From contig DATBRV010000149.1 in the NCBI GenBank assembly GCA_036560145.1, positions 1 through 64,000 of the forward strand: DNA of 64,000 nt, in the 5' to 3' direction. Each line of letters starts with the position of its first letter. Position 1 is the first letter of the stretch. Below, piece after piece: positions 63,459-64,000 of the stretch. Source of the DNA: DATBRV01 sp036560145 (GTDB lineage: Bacteria; Myxococcota_A; UBA9160; SMWR01). Below the pieces are notes generated by a model. It saw only the letters and a program-made list of their open reading frames with translations, ran no database searches and was not told the origin of the DNA. The translations under genes were made by a program, and so were the position numbers.

Positions 63459-64000
63459 AGCGGGAAGCGCTGGCCCACCAACCCTTCCGAGACCGACCAG
63501 AGCCGCTTCGCGCTCTCCGGATCGAGGGCGTAGGAGCGGACGCCCTCGGTGGCGCTGCCGTCGTCGTTCACGCCGGCGACGTGGCAGTCCTCCAGGTAGA
63601 GACCGCCGCGTCCCTTTAGCTCGGGCGCCGTGGCGGCGTAGACCGAGGTTGCCGCTCCGGACTCGACCGTCTTCACGCGCAGCTTCCCGCCCGGCGCGCG
63701 CTTGCGCAGGTATTCATAATCCTCCGGCACCAGGTGGCGCGCGAGGTCGGTCATGATCACGCCGGGATGCAGGGCGTTCGCGTGCACGCCGCGCGCGCCG
63801 AGGCGCCGCTCCAGCTCGACCGCCAGGAGGATGTTTGCGGTCTTGGACTGCCCGTAGGCCGACCACTTCTCGTAGGGGCGCCGCTCGAACGCGATGTCGT
63901 CGAAGACGACCGGCGACATCTGGTGGCCGCGCGAGCTGACCGAGACGATGCGCGCGGGAGCTCCGCGCAGGAGCGCGGGCGCGATCAGGCCCGTCATCAG
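63455..64000 (-). CDS. Short-chain dehydrogenase, retinol-dehydrogenase-like (N-terminus beyond the window)
   Basis: Only the C-terminal about 180 residues are inside the window. ARIVSVSSRGHQ is the catalytic Ser strand, SAYGQSKTANILLAVELERRLG carries YxxxK, and VHANALHPGVIMTDLARHL is the substrate-loop block; YLEDCHVAGVNDDG is the family ending. The NAD(P)-binding TGxxxGxG segment lies beyond 64000. It is a cytosolic or membrane-associated oxidoreductase of the WW-oxidoreductase/RDH-like type, substrate unknown. Confidence 0.85.
   Translation of the reverse strand: MMTGLIAPALLRGAPARIVSVSSRGHQMSPVVFDDIAFERRPYEKWSAYGQSKTANILLAVELERRLGARGVHANALHPGVIMTDLARHLVPEDYEYLRKRAPGGKLRVKTVESGAATSVYAATAPELKGRGGLYLEDCHVAGVNDDGSATEGVRSYALDPESAKRLWSVSEGLVGQRFPL

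Overview
The window comes from a high-GC (about 68-70% by eye), densely packed bacterial chromosome. I found no phage, plasmid, insertion-sequence or CRISPR signature. The core run tRNA-Leu, tig, clpP, clpX, lon, tRNA-Val, together with a CarH/LitR-type regulator, an HD-GYP protein, wax-ester synthase, pyruvate:ferredoxin oxidoreductase, two P450s, an SCP2 protein, a BKACE enzyme and several enoyl-CoA hydratases, fits a lipid-using deltaproteobacterial-type lineage (Myxococcota or Desulfobacterota sensu lato). This placement is an inference and no marker gene settles it.

Region 1 (1-12.3 kb) is an accessory island of hydrolases and oxidases. On the left edge is a truncated trypsin-like protease gene behind a Trypsin-co-occurring-domain (Trypco1) gene. 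Divergent from it is a tight operon of a gluzincin metallopeptidase, a ComEC-like metallo-beta-lactamase-fold enzyme and a phospholipase-C/acid-phosphatase-family protein. Then come a HEAT protein, a HEAT-SCO-membrane fusion, a tyrosinase, a pappalysin-type metalloprotease, a small beta-rich protein and an M28 peptidase. Almost none has a signal peptide. The mix resembles bacterial conflict or effector cassettes and is the best candidate here for an undescribed system.

Region 2 (12.3-26.2 kb) holds two copies of a structured leader repeat. One lies before a di-heme cytochrome remnant and one before a DHH-like/CPBP membrane fusion protein. It continues with a GNAT-acyl-CoA synthetase, a lipase-like hydrolase with a WS/DGAT acyltransferase, and NifJ with a dihydroorotate-dehydrogenase-like partner next to a cyclic-nucleotide-binding-domain protein.

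Region 3 (26.2-35.6 kb) is organised around a probable B12-dependent light sensor (CarH/LitR type, W-x9-EH signature). It heads a six-gene leftward operon (PPOX, SDR-DUF2867-TPR fusion, ABC1 kinase, hydrolase pseudogene, metallophosphoesterase). A rightward operon of small membrane proteins, an SDR and a PlsC-like acyltransferase diverges from the same 93-bp promoter region.

Region 4 (35.6-49.1 kb) has malic enzyme, an amidohydrolase, a MIOX-like/UGM-like/glycosyltransferase trio and BKACE. It then has a four-gene operon of lipoprotein, HAMP protein, pseudopilin with 58 consecutive glycines, and HD-GYP phosphodiesterase. A P450 and a lipoprotein follow.

Region 5 (49.1-64 kb) is the proteostasis core, then a HAD phosphatase, P450 and SCP2, tRNA-Asp, an ArnT-like glycosyltransferase, two enoyl-CoA hydratases with a beta-hydroxyacid dehydrogenase, a MAPEG protein and a truncated SDR. 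Several genes across the window have a -10-like hexamer 6-7 nt before the start codon, suggesting leaderless transcripts.
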